Below, piece by piece: positions 13,662 through 25,159 of a DNA stretch of 64,000 nucleotides. Position numbers and translations under genes: made by a program. A model generated the notes under the pieces. It saw nothing but the letters and a program-made list of their open reading frames with translations, ran no database searches and was not told the origin of the DNA. Numbering within the stretch: the stretch's first letter is position 1; every line of letters starts with the position of its first letter. Source of the stretch: Brachionus plicatilis (Eukaryota; Rotifera; Eurotatoria; Ploima; Brachionidae); contig QEOQ01000258.1 of the NCBI GenBank assembly GCA_010279815.1, forward strand, positions 437,004 through 501,003, read 5' to 3'.

Positions 13662-14639
13662 TTTGATCTTTGATATTTAAGTTAAAATAAAATTAGATAT
13701 TTTTTTCAAACAAATATAAAATTTTCTTGGTTTTTATTTTTTACCATAGAAATTTTTTTTAAAAATAAAAAAAAAATCTAATTCGAGGATACAAAAAATT
13801 AATTTAATCAATTTAAACTTGAATATTGTAATTATCTAGGTGACTACTTAAATTTTGTTTTTATTTAGATTCGATTAAACACTTTTCAAAGATTTTTAAA
13901 GCTTCGTTTAAAATTTTTTAATAATTAAAAGAAATTGAAAAAACTTTTTAAAAAACATTATTTCTAATAAAATACAAGAGAAAAATTTTAAAATATTGAT
14001 AAACTTTTGCTCTAAAAAATCTAATTTTTCTAAATCTAATCTTGAGAACCTCAGGCTGCTCAGAATGGAGCCTAGTCCTTCTTTTTAGCCCAGTGTTAGT
14101 AAATAAAATGAGTTATATGGAAATTTTTCTAATAAAATAAAATAAGTTTAAAGTTTTTAGTTAATAGTTTTTAATGTAGAAACTATTGTTTTGAATACTA
14201 AGTAGAGCGAAGTGAACTTAGCGTCTAAAGTATCATCTAATAAGCTAAATTCATACAGGCCTGATCTTAATTGCTGGTGGTTTGATTTTTTGATGAAAAA
14301 TTTTTTTTTTTTTGCTTGTCATTTAATTTGTTTGAAAATTAGCTGGATCTAATATTTAGTTAATAAAGAGCTGCATAATATCATAAAGAAAACTTAGGAG
14401 TAATTTTTTCAACATAAAAATAAAAAACATGGTCAGGTCTTGGTGCCTTTCAACAAAAATTATTTTTTATTTTTTAAGAGCTTATAATGCACTGATTATA
14501 ATGCTCCATCAAATAAAAAAAATCAAAAAAAAAATCAAAAAAATTAAAATAGACAAATTGAAAAAGTAATGAAATGTGAAACATTTTAAAGTATTGAACA
14601 ATTCGGATTTTAATTCCTCCACCATAATCAAAAATGAAT

Positions 14640-14850
14640 CCAACTAAGGATTTATTGAGGTTTCCTAAAGTTTTAGAATTTAGAGCTCATTTTTTGTTTG
14701 ACAATTTTTTTATTAAATACAACCTTGAATTAAAACGTTCTTTAATTTCATCTATCATTTATATGAAATTAAATATTGTGACCAGTCAATTTTTTTCTAA
14801 ACGAGACTTAAAAAAAGTGTTCATAAAATTAAATTTGTTAATTTATTAAA
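14640..14850 (-). pseudogene. Non-LTR retrotransposon reverse-transcriptase fragment, copy 1
   Basis: Read on the minus strand, the fragment shows the stretch typical of the region after the catalytic core of LINE reverse transcriptases (pattern …RLYLIKKLSNKK…). It matches the better preserved copy at 35309-35465. It carries in-frame stops and covers only about 60 codons. Confidence 0.5.
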
Positions 14851-14989
14851 TTTTGAGACCAACTGGTCTATAAATTAAATGGCGTTTTTTTTTTCGATTA
14901 AAAATAAAACCGGCTGGTCATGAAATTGATCAGCCCCAAATTTTCATTAGTAAATAATTCTTTTTTTTTCTTTTTTTAACTTTTAACAT

Positions 14990-15037
14990 CGCCTTAAAGG
15001 CGTTCATTGAAATAAATAATAATAATAATAATAATAA
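14990..15037 (+). repeat. Hairpin CGCCTTAAAGGCG followed by (AAT)n tail
   Basis: A perfect short palindrome is followed by GTTCATTG and about eight AAT units. It is nearly the same design as 8886-8930 and may be a retroposon 3' tail. Confidence 0.45.
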
Positions 15038-15246
15038 TATGACCAATTGTTCTTAAAATTAAATAGCATTTTTTTTGATTAGACTTGTGAACTGTGTGTA
15101 ACAAAATTTACCATATCAAAAATATTTTTGTTTCAATAAGAGCTTTAAACAAACAAGAAAATTTAATAATTAAAAATTTTATTATTTTGAAAATATTGAA
15201 AAAATAAAATGGAAGTTATACAAACTAAAAAAAGGTCATTTTATGA

Positions 15247-17755
15247 TTAAATGTTATTATAATTACATTTGCGAGAGTCACTTGAAGTTGTCGAAGATAG
15301 AGAAGATGAAGATATTGAAGTATTATTTAACATTAACTTGGATTGATTGAATTCAACTTTAGTTTTATTTACTGATTTTTCGCATCCCTTTTCATCCGAG
15401 TTATTGAGTGTTTTATTTAGAATTTCGCTTAGACTGTCAATAGAACTAATGGTAAGATTGTCTCTTGGAATTAGTGAATCACAGTTATTTTTAAATACAA
15501 TTTTTAGAATTTTTATTTTTGATTGTATTTCTTCGTTTAGATTTTGAAATATTTCATCAAAGGGGCAATTAATTAGCTTTTCATAATTACTACTGTCCAT
15601 TGATTCGATTGAATTGTCACAATTTTTATTTACTGGACTTAGGATCAATTCGTCCAATTCACTTAGAAATCTTGAAATAAAGTTTTTCAAATCATTATTT
15701 TCAATTATGATTTGTTTTAATTTTTTATCATAATCTTTAATTAATTCTGAATACATTTCGAGTTGTTTTCTAAAAAAAAAACATTCATTTATTTTATATC
15801 TTTTGAAATTTTCACTTACTTGGATTGATTTGACTCAAGATTCCAAGTTGGTCGGGATCCTTTTTTAGATATTGGATCCGTTAAATCAATATCTTTAGAC
15901 AAAAATTAAAGTTTAAAATTAAATTATTTTTTTTTTTAAATACTGGCTAATTCTTTAGTTTTTATAGTTGTTAAATTTTGAATTTTAAGTTTTAGCTTTT
16001 CTGTCTCTTTTTCAGTTTTTTTCTTTTCATTTTTAAATTGTTTGTCTCTTTGCTCAATAATGTGTTGAAGTTTTCGGTTCTTTGTTTAAAAAAAAAAATT
16101 TTTGTAAAATTTTATTTGAAAAAAAAAAAATTCAAAATAGTCACTTGAATAAAGACTAAAAGGTAAGGTCCGCACAATCTTAATTTTTAATTTTTTAAAT
16201 TTTTAATATAAATCTGCATTCAAAACTTTGTTTGCCTATACTAAATTTTTAGATGGATTTGGAAAAAAAAATTTCAATTTATCTTCAGACAAAGTCATGA
16301 TCAAAAAAGAAAGATAAATTCTTTGGGGCCCGATATCCTTTGCTTAACTTGACATAATTTGATAAAAAGGTATATTGCCTGATGGATCTCAGTCATAGCT
16401 ACACATTAAATTTCGAGATATTTTTATTATTTAATCGTAGGCCCTGTTTGGGCACTAAAATGAGTGAAAATTTAAGAGATTTTTCAAAAATTTTTGTATC
16501 TAGTTGATTCTGAAAGAAGACAAGATTCTAGAAGCCCACAAATTTGGTCCAAAATTAATCAAATTTTAGTAAAATTTTAATGTTTATTAAAAAGTCTTTA
16601 AGTTGTACATAATTTTATTATTTTTTTTTACATTATTTTAAATATTTTTCTTTTAAGTTCAACTTTTTTAAATAATAAAGAAATTTTTTTCTATTATAAA
16701 TCTTATTGCAGATTTATATTTTAAATTCAATAATTAAAACTCAAAATAGTGTTAATAAATCAAGACTTATAAAGAATTTTATTATTCGTGAGCTTTTTTT
16801 GTTGGGGTTGTGAAATTCAATTCAAATAAAAAAAATAAACATCAATAAAATTTTAATATGGTTATTGTTTAGATTGATTTAAAAAAAAATTAAAGATTTT
16901 CGTTCAATCTGAATTGAATTTCACAATGCCATGTTCTTTGATAGAATTATTTTGGTTTTGTGAATTCAAATACAAATTGAACAAAAATTCTTCATTTTTT
17001 AATAAATTAAAATTGAAATGATTAAAAAATATTAGGGAAAGATACTGCAACATAGTGCACCATACTTTGTTGCACCTTTTATCCAAGAAAAAATTTAAAT
17101 TTGAATTTATTTTTTTTTTGTAAATCAAATTAATAATCTATTTTAATCTTATTTTAATTTGTTAAAAAAAGGAGAATTTTTGTTCAATTTGTATTTGGAA
17201 TTCATCATTATTTTTTACAATTAATTTATTAAATATAATTTTAAAAAATAATTATTTAGCTATAAATAAATAAATCACCTACTTCTTCACTTAATGTTTT
17301 TATATTTTTAACATGTTCAGTAATTTTGTTTTCAGATTGGCGGTTTTTTTCCAAAAAAATCTGAGATTCGCGTGATGAATTTTCCATTGAATCTTTTAAA
17401 TTTTGTTGTCTTTTAAGAAATAATTCATTTTCTCTGTCCAACAAATGAATTCTAAAAATTCCAAATATTAAGGTCTTGTTAAAAAAATTCCAAAAAAGTC
17501 TTACTGATCCTGAAGCCTTTCAATGGTCACTGATTGTCTCCTAAATCTGTAGGCTAAATCCAGCGAAAATTTAATCAATTTATTGATATCAATTGCGTTC
17601 ATTGAACCGATAGATTCGTATCCCAAATTGTCCATTTCTGAATTAAGAGATCTGAATGCTTTTAGGTCGATTTCATTTTCTGAGCTATTCAATATTGAAT
17701 CATTAGTTGACATTGAATTAATTGATGACATATTACTGATAATATTCTCACTCAT
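15247..17755 (-). CDS. SSX2IP: SSX2IP/ADIP-like centrosomal coiled-coil protein, five exons
   Basis: I place exons at 17505-17755, 17283-17451, 15944-16079, 15820-15892 and 15247-15769. All introns have GT/AG ends and the phases agree, giving 383 residues. The N-terminus has the small helical domain pattern of SSX2IP (NSEMDNLGYESIGSM, then a segment rich in L/F before RQSVTIERLQDQ). Coiled coil follows, with KLQHIIEQRDKQFK matching the family's KLQNII…QY motif. The last two exons give the conserved KKGSRPTW and YSELIKDYDKKLKQIIIEN blocks, which in vertebrate SSX2IP precede the region that ends in LLS. The tail is Ser/Asn-rich. Family members sit at centriolar satellites and adherens junctions and help anchor microtubules. 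At 383 residues it is shorter than the vertebrate protein (about 600), mostly in the C-terminal tail. The 1.2-kb second intron contains two palindromic elements. Homology is by eye and needs a profile search. Confidence 0.75.
16804..16930. mobile_element. Small inverted-repeat element in SSX2IP intron 2
   Basis: GGGGTTGTGAAATTCAATTC at the left is mirrored by GAATTGAATTTCACAATGCC at the right (127 bp in all). The termini resemble those at 53301 (GGGGTTGTGAAGTTC). No target duplication is visible. Confidence 0.55.
16954..17209. mobile_element. Inverted-repeat element, same family as 725-1061
   Basis: The left arm GGTTTTGTGAATTCAAATAC and the following CAAATTGAACAAAAATTC reappear inverted near 17156-17205. 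The sequence is clearly related to the arms at 725-1061. The centre has CACCATACTTTGTTGCACC. The right terminus is eroded. Confidence 0.6.
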
Positions 17756-17769
17756 TACCAGTTTTTAAA

Positions 17770-19210
17770 TTTTAGCGTCTAAAAATTTCCGGAAATTTAG
17801 TTAAACTTGAGGTCATTTTATTGGCATAAAAAATTAGTAATTAATTCCATGGTTACTGAATTTTTCTAATTTTTTTTAAATTCAAAACACAAATTTAGAC
17901 TTAAGAACGGACTTGAAAAGAGAAACATAAAAAATAAAGCTTCCGTTTTAAAAACCTCTAAACTAATACCATAATTCAAAATTTAGTTTACTAAATCCAT
18001 AAATAAAAATAAGTAAGCTATTATATTTTAATTGCAATTTTACTAATTTGCTCTAAATTAAAAATATACTTTTTTTAGAGACCCAATTAATCTAGAAAAT
18101 AGAATTCATTATTTATCCTCTATTTTGTATTTTTTAATTTATGTAAAATAAAGATAAAATTGAATATGATCTTTAATCTTGATATTTAATTTGTTAACTC
18201 GTTAGTGTATTTTAAAAGTCTATTATTATTCATTCATAATTTTATACAAAATAAGGCCGAATTAACAGCAAAAAGAAGATAAATTAAATTCCTATGATCT
18301 ATTTTTTTTTACTTAACTTGTAAAAAAAAATTAAACTCTTAAAATTATTTTTTTGATAAAAATATTTAATCTTGATCAAAAATCTTTGAAAAATTTTCTA
18401 CTTTAAAATTTGAAAAAATCTAATAATAATTAATTAAATTTTTGCAACACATTATTTGATTCTTAAAAAAAAAAATTGTTGAATTAATTCTTAAAAAAAT
18501 TAAATTAATGCTAAAAATTTTAAAATAAAAATTAAACTAATCATTGATGAAAATCATCTTTTTAATACACTCAAAATCCTAATTTATTTTTGTTTATAAA
18601 ATGCCTTTAAATTTGAAAAAAAAATTTTGTCCTAATTTTGTGAAAACATTTTTTGGATTCAAATTTATTTTTAATTAAGTTGCTAAAAAACTCTCAAATT
18701 TTTAATTGATGTTCGTCTCTTCATATTAATTTTTTAAAAATTTTTTTCTTTCAAAACTAAAAATAAATATTTTCCAAAATCTAAAGATTTTAATTTTTTT
18801 TAATTAAGCTTAATTTTTGTCATTGATGTCGAACAAAAAAATTATTTAAATCAAGAAGAGTTTAATTTAGGAACATTTTAAAAATTGCTACTTAAATTGA
18901 ATAGAATTTAAAATAATAAAATATGATCATTGAATCATTTTAGGAAAAAAAACACAAAAAATTAAAATTAAAAATTTATGAAATTTTTGATCAAAAAATA
19001 AACTGCGTTCAAAAGCAGTAGTTTTTAATTTCATCATTATTAAAAGGTGCCCTCCTGGCGAGCTTAAAAAATGCTAACTAAGCACTCTAATCAAATATTG
19101 AAAACTTTTACAAGTATCATTATGATTAATAACCTTTAGTCTGAAGTGATTCTTTAAAAAAATTTTACCCCTAATTTAAAATAGAAAAGAGATTAATTTT
19201 GGAAAAAAAA
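17770..19210. other. Intergenic, no feature seen
   Basis: AT-rich sequence with frequent homopolymers and no long frame or repeat that I recognise. Confidence 0.5.
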
Positions 19211-19215
19211 TTTAT

Positions 19216-19962
19216 TTATTTATTTTTTGCTTTATCAATTGCCTTATAGCTGCCTTTTTTATATGCATACGAAATCGACGACATTAAGGTAGTTAAACCA
19301 GTTGCTAGTTGTAAAACAACTAAATAATATGAGTCCTCATATAAAAATACTTGAGAGGGAAGAGTGGCTGCAATTAAGCTAATTTGAAAAAAAGTGTTCA
19401 CTTTGCTGATCATGTCGGCTTCAACTTTGACTCGAGATTGTTTTAAATTGAGGAATTTTCTTAAAGTTACTGGCTTTTGGATAAGTTTAAATCGGACATA
19501 AATCGAGTACATAATAAGAGATAAATCACGAGCCAGAATGAGGCCAGCCAAAGGAATTGGCATCATTGAGTTCAGCATTAATGTTATTGTGAGACTGCCG
19601 ATCAAGAGTTTGTCTGCTAATGGGTCAATAACACTGCCCAGGTATGACTTTTGGTTCCTAAAATTTCTAGCTATAAATCCATCAACAAAATCAGTCACAC
19701 CAGCCAGAACAAAAAGCGAGCAAGCTAGTTCATGTTGATCAGTAAATACAAAATAGTTGATAAATGGAACACTGGCTATTCTTGAAAGGGTTAACGCATT
19801 AGGTACAGTGAAAATGACATTTTCTGGATCAGGTTGCTTCTGACTTGGTGCACTCACAAAACGCGAAATTTTTAGCCACCTTTTATTCAATCGAATTGCG
19901 GGATTATGGTTGATTGATGCTAATAAATGCTTGTTAAAAGTTAAATTAGTGAGAATTCTCAT
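19216..19962 (-). CDS. CRLS1: Cardiolipin synthase (CDP-alcohol phosphatidyltransferase type)
   Basis: A 248-residue single-exon protein. It makes cardiolipin from CDP-diacylglycerol and phosphatidylglycerol in the mitochondrial inner membrane. The CDP-alcohol phosphotransferase motif is complete: D91, D94-G95, A98-R99, G109, D113 and D117 (DFVDGFIARN…LGSVIDPLADK). The first ~40 residues are rich in Arg/Lys/Asn and lack acidic residues, as in a mitochondrial presequence. Several hydrophobic segments follow the motif (for example MMPIPLAGLILARDLSLIMY). Its length is typical once the shorter N-terminus is allowed for. The stop codon lies inside AATAAATAAATAAA, so a polyadenylation signal overlaps the end of the coding sequence. 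Confidence 0.9.
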   Translation of the reverse strand: MRILTNLTFNKHLLASINHNPAIRLNKRWLKISRFVSAPSQKQPDPENVIFTVPNALTLSRIASVPFINYFVFTDQHELACSLFVLAGVTDFVDGFIARNFRNQKSYLGSVIDPLADKLLIGSLTITLMLNSMMPIPLAGLILARDLSLIMYSIYVRFKLIQKPVTLRKFLNLKQSRVKVEADMISKVNTFFQISLIAATLPSQVFLYEDSYYLVVLQLATGLTTLMSSISYAYKKGSYKAIDKAKNK

Positions 19963-19969
19963 TTTTTTG

Positions 19970-21167
19970 ATGGACTAAAATTTTTGAAATTTTTTCAAAA
20001 ATTTTACTTTATTCATATATTATTATTTTTCTAATTCATAATTAAAAATTATTAAAAAGAACATTTTTTTTGACATCAAAAAAAAAGGAGCTAATTTTAG
20101 AAAATAATAAAAACAAAGTGAAATTTGTGGCAAAATTTCAAGTATGATATTTTATAGATACTTCACGTTTTTTATCTTTTTTAATGCTTCTTTGAGAAAC
20201 AGAAAGCGAAGCGTCTAGAAAAAAAAAAATTAAAAATTTGTACTTAAAACGCTCAAAAACCTAATTTTTTTCTGTTCAGAAAACTGAATTTTATTGTTTT
20301 AATTTTAAGCAAGTGCACAAATTAATTTACTTGAAGATTTTTTTTTATTAATTCGAAAAATCTAAAATTTCCTATCATGATCTATGTGAAACCAAAACAT
20401 TAAATCCTCATTAAAGTATAATCACGGAAGATATTAAAGATTTAAAAAATAAAATTTTGTTTTGATAAATTAAAATTTTTGACATTGTGCGTGACAAAAT
20501 TTTCGTATAATCAACGATTATAGTTTGCTGATAGTATCCACAGGTGTATTTCGAGAATAACTACATGAAAATGTGATTTTATGGAAATGTCTAGCCTTGC
20601 ACTTGGATTAATTAATTAAAATTTTGGTCCTTTTTTTTAACATTAAATCACTTGGAATCAAATAATCAAGTTTATATGCTACTAAACATCATGAATTCAA
20701 TTGTTGAGCCTCGGATAAGAGGCTGACCAAAAAAAAAAAATTATGTTGTTTTTATTTCTGATTTTTTTTACTTTTAAATAATTAAATTTTAATTTTTTAA
20801 TACCTATTATTAAATTTAAAGAAAAAATCTTCAATTAATAAGCAACTAAAATAATTTATAGCGGCTAATTTAGTTTATTTTTTCTATTGCAAATTGAAAT
20901 TTAAAAACTGTATCATGGTACAAAAAAAAAGTTTTTTTTTAATGTTATTTTATTTATTCAATCTGTACAAAGGAAAGAATAAAATTATCAGTAATTTAAG
21001 AATCAAAAAATTTTACAAACAATAAAGCTATTTAAAGATTAAAATTTTTAAAAAACCTTTTGAATTTTTCAAATTAAAAAAAATGAAATTATTAATCTTA
21101 TTTTAAAAATAGGTAATTAACAAGAAAACTTTTTTGATTTATTTGAAAAATTATTTATTTTTTTTTT
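19970..21167. other. Intergenic, no gene seen
   Basis: AT-rich sequence up to the assembly gap. No frame or repeat with clear support. Confidence 0.5.
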
Positions 21168-21547
21168 NNNNNNNNNNNNNNNNNNNNNNNNNNNNNNNNN
21201 NNNNNNNNNNNNNNNNNNNNNNNNNNNNNNNNNNNNNNNNNNNNNNNNNNNNNNNNNNNNNNNNNNNNNNNNNNNNNNNNNNNNNNNNNNNNNNNNNNNN
21301 NNNNNNNNNNNNNNNNNNNNNNNNNNNNNNNNNNNNNNNNNNNNNNNNNNNNNNNNNNNNNNNNNNNNNNNNNNNNNNNNNNNNNNNNNNNNNNNNNNNN
21401 NNNNNNNNNNNNNNNNNNNNNNNNNNNNNNNNNNNNNNNNNNNNNNNNNNNNNNNNNNNNNNNNNNNNNNNNNNNNNNNNNNNNNNNNNNNNNNNNNNNN
21501 NNNNNNNNNNNNNNNNNNNNNNNNNNNNNNNNNNNNNNNNNNNNNNN
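21168..21547. other. Assembly gap (380 N)
   Basis: A run of N bounded by a T tract on the left and an A tract on the right. The right side leads straight into an end of the AAGTCC-rich repeat family, so a collapsed or unresolved copy is the likely cause. A frame calculated across the Ns has no meaning. Confidence 0.95.
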
Positions 21548-21563
21548 AAAAAAAAAAAAAAAA

Positions 21564-21612
21564 GTCCGGACTTGGACTTGACTTGAGACTTGTGACTTTT
21601 TAAACAGCTCTG
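21564..21612 (-). repeat. End of hAT-like AAGTCC-rich repeat at gap edge
   Basis: On the minus strand it starts CAGAGCTGTTTAAAAAGTC, continues ACAAGTCTCAAGTCAAGTCC and reaches AAGTCCGGACTT. It is almost identical to the copy at 54401. The rest of the element presumably lies in the gap. Confidence 0.65.
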
Positions 21613-22191
21613 AATTAAACCAAGCTAAACATTTAAGCTGTATACCTCATACATTCAAAGATTTAGACTAACTTGTAAAAGTGACTTAATTTTAATATTG
21701 ATTTTGGACAAATTTTTTAATCCAAGTGGTTATTTTAACATTTAAATACAGTCTTTACTCTAAGCCACAGAATGATAATAAAAAAATGCTATAAACTGTA
21801 AAAAAAGGAACAATTTTTTGTAATAAAATAAAATTTTATGTAAAATTTGCATGCCTTGAAGTCTCTTTTTCTTTCTGAATGCTTAAACTTCATTTTTAAT
21901 TTTATTTAAAAATTTTATTCAAGTTTTAAGAAGGCTTAAAAATTTTTTACAATTCAAAAAAATTAAAATATTGTATTTGAAAAATAAATTTTTTAGATAA
22001 GATTTACAATTATTATTTAATTCAAGTATTTTTTAAAATTAGTTTAAAAATTTTATAATTTAATTAAAATCTAAATAAGCTAAAAATTTTCGAAGAAATT
22101 GGACTTTCGAGCTCAAAAGGTATAGTAGCGGAAATAAAGAAAGTTTAAATTTTAGTGAAAAAACGGTCTGGTATAAACGAGTCCAATTTGG

Positions 22192-22360
22192 TATAGAGTT
22201 TTACTTTAGATAACATAATTTTACGTAATTTTAAATGATTTTACATAAGCTGATGTTTTATTAAATCCTAAATTTTATGTAAAATTATATTTTTTGATGT
22301 AAAATTACGTGAAGTGATGTAATATTACCTCTTCTTCGATTTAAAGTAAATCACTCTATA
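22192..22360. mobile_element. Inverted-repeat element with ACGTAA-rich core
   Basis: TATAGAG…TTTACTTTA at the left pairs with TAAAGTAAATCACTCTATA at the right. The inside contains alternating copies of TTTTACGTAA and TGATGTAA. There is no coding capacity, and similar TACGTAA-rich sequence lies at 25555-25700. Confidence 0.5.
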
Positions 22361-22485
22361 TTGAATTAAAAAAATTGCAAAAAATATTTTCGATTAGAAT
22401 GGATCCAAAAAAATAAATCTTAAAAAATTGATTTTTATTGAGTTAATCGCTCTTCGATATTTCCTAAAAAATTACAATTAATTTT

Positions 22486-23006
22486 GGCGAATTGAAGTTT
22501 GAGATCAAGATCAAAAAATCAAAATATAAATTGTAATATTTTTTTTAATAATAGAGAAAAAATAAATCTTTTCTAAAGCAATTACTTGACATGTCATGTC
22601 AAGTTTATTTTCATATTTAAAATTTTAAAATGTCCCTTTTTATTGATTTTTAATAGGTTTAAATATTTTAATTGACTTTAATGAAAACTTGCTTTTAAAG
22701 ACAAAAAAATTAACTGTTTTAAAATTTAAAATGTATTAAAGTAGAAAAATGGATATAAAAGTTATAAATTTGAATTTGAGAATTAACTTAACCTGAATTA
22801 TTTAAATTATTGATTGTTTTTGTTAAATAAATTAGAGATCAATCATTTTGATGTTATTTTGATAATTAACTATTATTAGACAAAATATGTCTAGTAATGT
22901 TTAGTATTTATTTCTTAAAAATTATTAAAATCATTAGATTAATTAAGTTTAAAAATTTTAAATGATCGTTTTGATCTAAAAATTTGATCTTAAACTTCAA
23001 TTTGCC
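22486..23006. mobile_element. 521-bp non-autonomous element, GGCGAATTGAAGTTT termini, 8-bp target duplication
   Basis: The left end GGCGAATTGAAGTTTGAGATC is the inverse of the right end GATCTTAAACTTCAATTTGCC. It is flanked on both sides by TTAATTTT (22478-22485 and 23007-23014), an exact 8-bp duplication. An inverted relative lies at 31689-31994. The TIR also resembles the ends of the element at 30084-30449. Confidence 0.75.
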
Positions 23007-23487
23007 TTAATTTTGAATTTATTTAGGCATATTTTGTTTCATATTGTTTCACCATCAAATTTTATACAAATCAAATTTAATAAATTAAAAAGAATTTTGT
23101 TTTATTTTAAAAATTTGTTTCCATTAAAATTCACAATGCTGAAAATGAATCAAAAATATGATAATAAATATTTTCTTATTAAAATTAAGTAATTAGATTT
23201 AATTTATTTTAGAATACATTGGACGTAAATTTTTTGATTACATTTTCTTTGTATAATCCCATACATATCTATGTATTTTCTTAAGAAAATAAAAATTGGA
23301 TATTAATTTTGTAAAAAAGCAGTTGTTCATTTTAAGTGTTGAAATAATTATCAAGTCAAATTTATTTAAATGGAAATTTATTTAAATTCAAAAAGTAAAG
23401 AAAAAATGTATTCAAATGTATTTTAGAGTGTTTATCAATCTCTGAGTTTAACATTTATTTTTATTTTTGTTATTTTAACTTGAAATT

Positions 23488-25104
23488 TTAATACGAAACT
23501 GAAAATGCATTAACTATGCAATAGAATAAATCATTAATGAATACATAGCTCGTTCGATGATCAACTTCATCATTCCAGAAACATTTGGCTCCTATTTTTA
23601 AAGGTTCATCAGTGACATGTCCCGTAACTACGCTAACAACAATCTTGTTTTTATCCATGTTCAAAAATTTTATTCCATTGTGAATCAATTTGCATATCTT
23701 CATGGTTTTATTAGCTAATTCTTTGTCATCAAACGGGTTGGCAAGACACTCAAGTTGAGTTAAATTTTTGAATACAATATTTTTAATTCTATTCAAATTA
23801 TTTTCAATCAGGTATTCTTTAGGACTAATTTGGCGAGCTGAATCTTCAAATAAAGATGAATTAATACTTTGGATTAGAATTTCTTCTTTTTGATCATTAT
23901 TTGTTTTATTTCTGACCAGTTCATTTTGGTCAAGCTCTCTAAAAGCTAGCAAATTTGCTGGAGCTGTTTTGGGGATACGATGGCTCTCATTTTCAAAAGA
24001 AAACCTTGGTCCACTCAACTTACCAGACGCAGATTTCACTACAAGAGGTTTATCTTTACAAATGGACAGTTCTCTGGCACATTTATCCATTACGGTCTCT
24101 GGTTTGGATTCATCTGTGGCAAATCTTTTGTTGGGCGACTCTTGTTTTAAATAATCAGGCATTTTTTCAGAATCATCAATGGGCAAATTTTTTAAATTTA
24201 ATTGCGGCAATTTTCTTCTCACCAACAAATTTGATTCTTCATTTTGGACACATTCTGGACCTACCATAAGATTTATTTCCTCTGTTTCAGAAGTTTTCAC
24301 TTTGCTCTCTACCGGAACATTTTGATCGGTATTTGATTCAAGGGAATTTTTTTTGTTGTCACGACTAAAATTTAGCTTTTGCTCAGTATCTGTGATCAAA
24401 TTTTCTAATTTTTGAGTTAAAATGTAAGTTTTATTTTTGGGACTCAATTTGGAGTCCTTTATTTGACCAGGAGATGGACATTTTTGGCTGGGTGAGTGCA
24501 AACTTTGCTTAGATGCTGCTTCTTGTTGGTCTTCTTGGTCATTGCTGGAACATTGGACTTGCAGGCTGGTGGCAATAGAATGATTTTTTTCATCATCTAA
24601 AGAAATACCATTGGCAATATACCTATCTTTTGTTTGTTCTTGTTCAGAAGGTGTTTTTGGCTCTTTTTTTGATTCTAAAAATTTTTTTTTAATCATCATC
24701 TTGTAAGCTGAATCATATCTGAGGGATTCTTTGAAAAGCTTTTTCTCAAGTCTTTTTTTGCGCTCCATTTTTTTCTCATTGTCTTCACAAACTGTCAATG
24801 GAAAATCAATTGGTGTCTGATCTTCACGGCTTGTTGTCCGTCGTATCTTTGTTATATTAAAGATGGAATTGAATTGCTCATTACAAATTATCTGAGATGG
24901 ATAAATTGAAGAGAGCTTTTTTTTATCTGATTCGCATAGTGAAATGCGCGACTCTTTCTCTGGATCACTTGACAAATCGGCATCGATTAAGTCTGCAAGT
25001 TCATTTGAGACCTCTAAATTTGAATCTTCGTCGCTGCTGCTCGACTGGTCCGGATTCACTTCAGATTCGTGGACTAGTGATACAAATTCTTCGTTGAAAA
25101 GCAT
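23488..25104 (-). CDS. Tctex1-domain protein with very long charged N-terminus
   Basis: A single-exon protein of 538 residues. About 430 residues are Ser/Glu/Lys/Asn-rich and low in hydrophobic residues, so probably disordered; a basic segment (KKMERKKRLEKKLFKESLRY) may form a helix. The last ~105 residues fit a Tctex1 domain: helix (NLNRIKNIVFKNLTQL), helix (NKTMKICKLIHNGIKF), strands KIVVSVVTGHVTDEPLKIG, AKCFWNDEVDHRTSYVFIND, and a final strand ending IVNAFSVSY. The TctexD2/4-type proteins end the same way. The role is probably as a dynein-associated light chain or ciliary adaptor; the partner is unknown. It matches the design of the protein at 12591-13661, from which it may have arisen by an old duplication. 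Confidence 0.8.
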   Translation of the reverse strand: MLFNEEFVSLVHESEVNPDQSSSSDEDSNLEVSNELADLIDADLSSDPEKESRISLCESDKKKLSSIYPSQIICNEQFNSIFNITKIRRTTSREDQTPIDFPLTVCEDNEKKMERKKRLEKKLFKESLRYDSAYKMMIKKKFLESKKEPKTPSEQEQTKDRYIANGISLDDEKNHSIATSLQVQCSSNDQEDQQEAASKQSLHSPSQKCPSPGQIKDSKLSPKNKTYILTQKLENLITDTEQKLNFSRDNKKNSLESNTDQNVPVESKVKTSETEEINLMVGPECVQNEESNLLVRRKLPQLNLKNLPIDDSEKMPDYLKQESPNKRFATDESKPETVMDKCARELSICKDKPLVVKSASGKLSGPRFSFENESHRIPKTAPANLLAFRELDQNELVRNKTNNDQKEEILIQSINSSLFEDSARQISPKEYLIENNLNRIKNIVFKNLTQLECLANPFDDKELANKTMKICKLIHNGIKFLNMDKNKIVVSVVTGHVTDEPLKIGAKCFWNDEVDHRTSYVFINDLFYCIVNAFSVSY

Positions 25105-25159
25105 TTTTTGGAAATTTTTTTTTTCTCCAATTAGTTTTTTTTTTTTAATTTTAATTTAA

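Noticed and set aside
21134..21586. Open frame across the gap
   Set aside because: It consists almost wholly of N-derived X residues.
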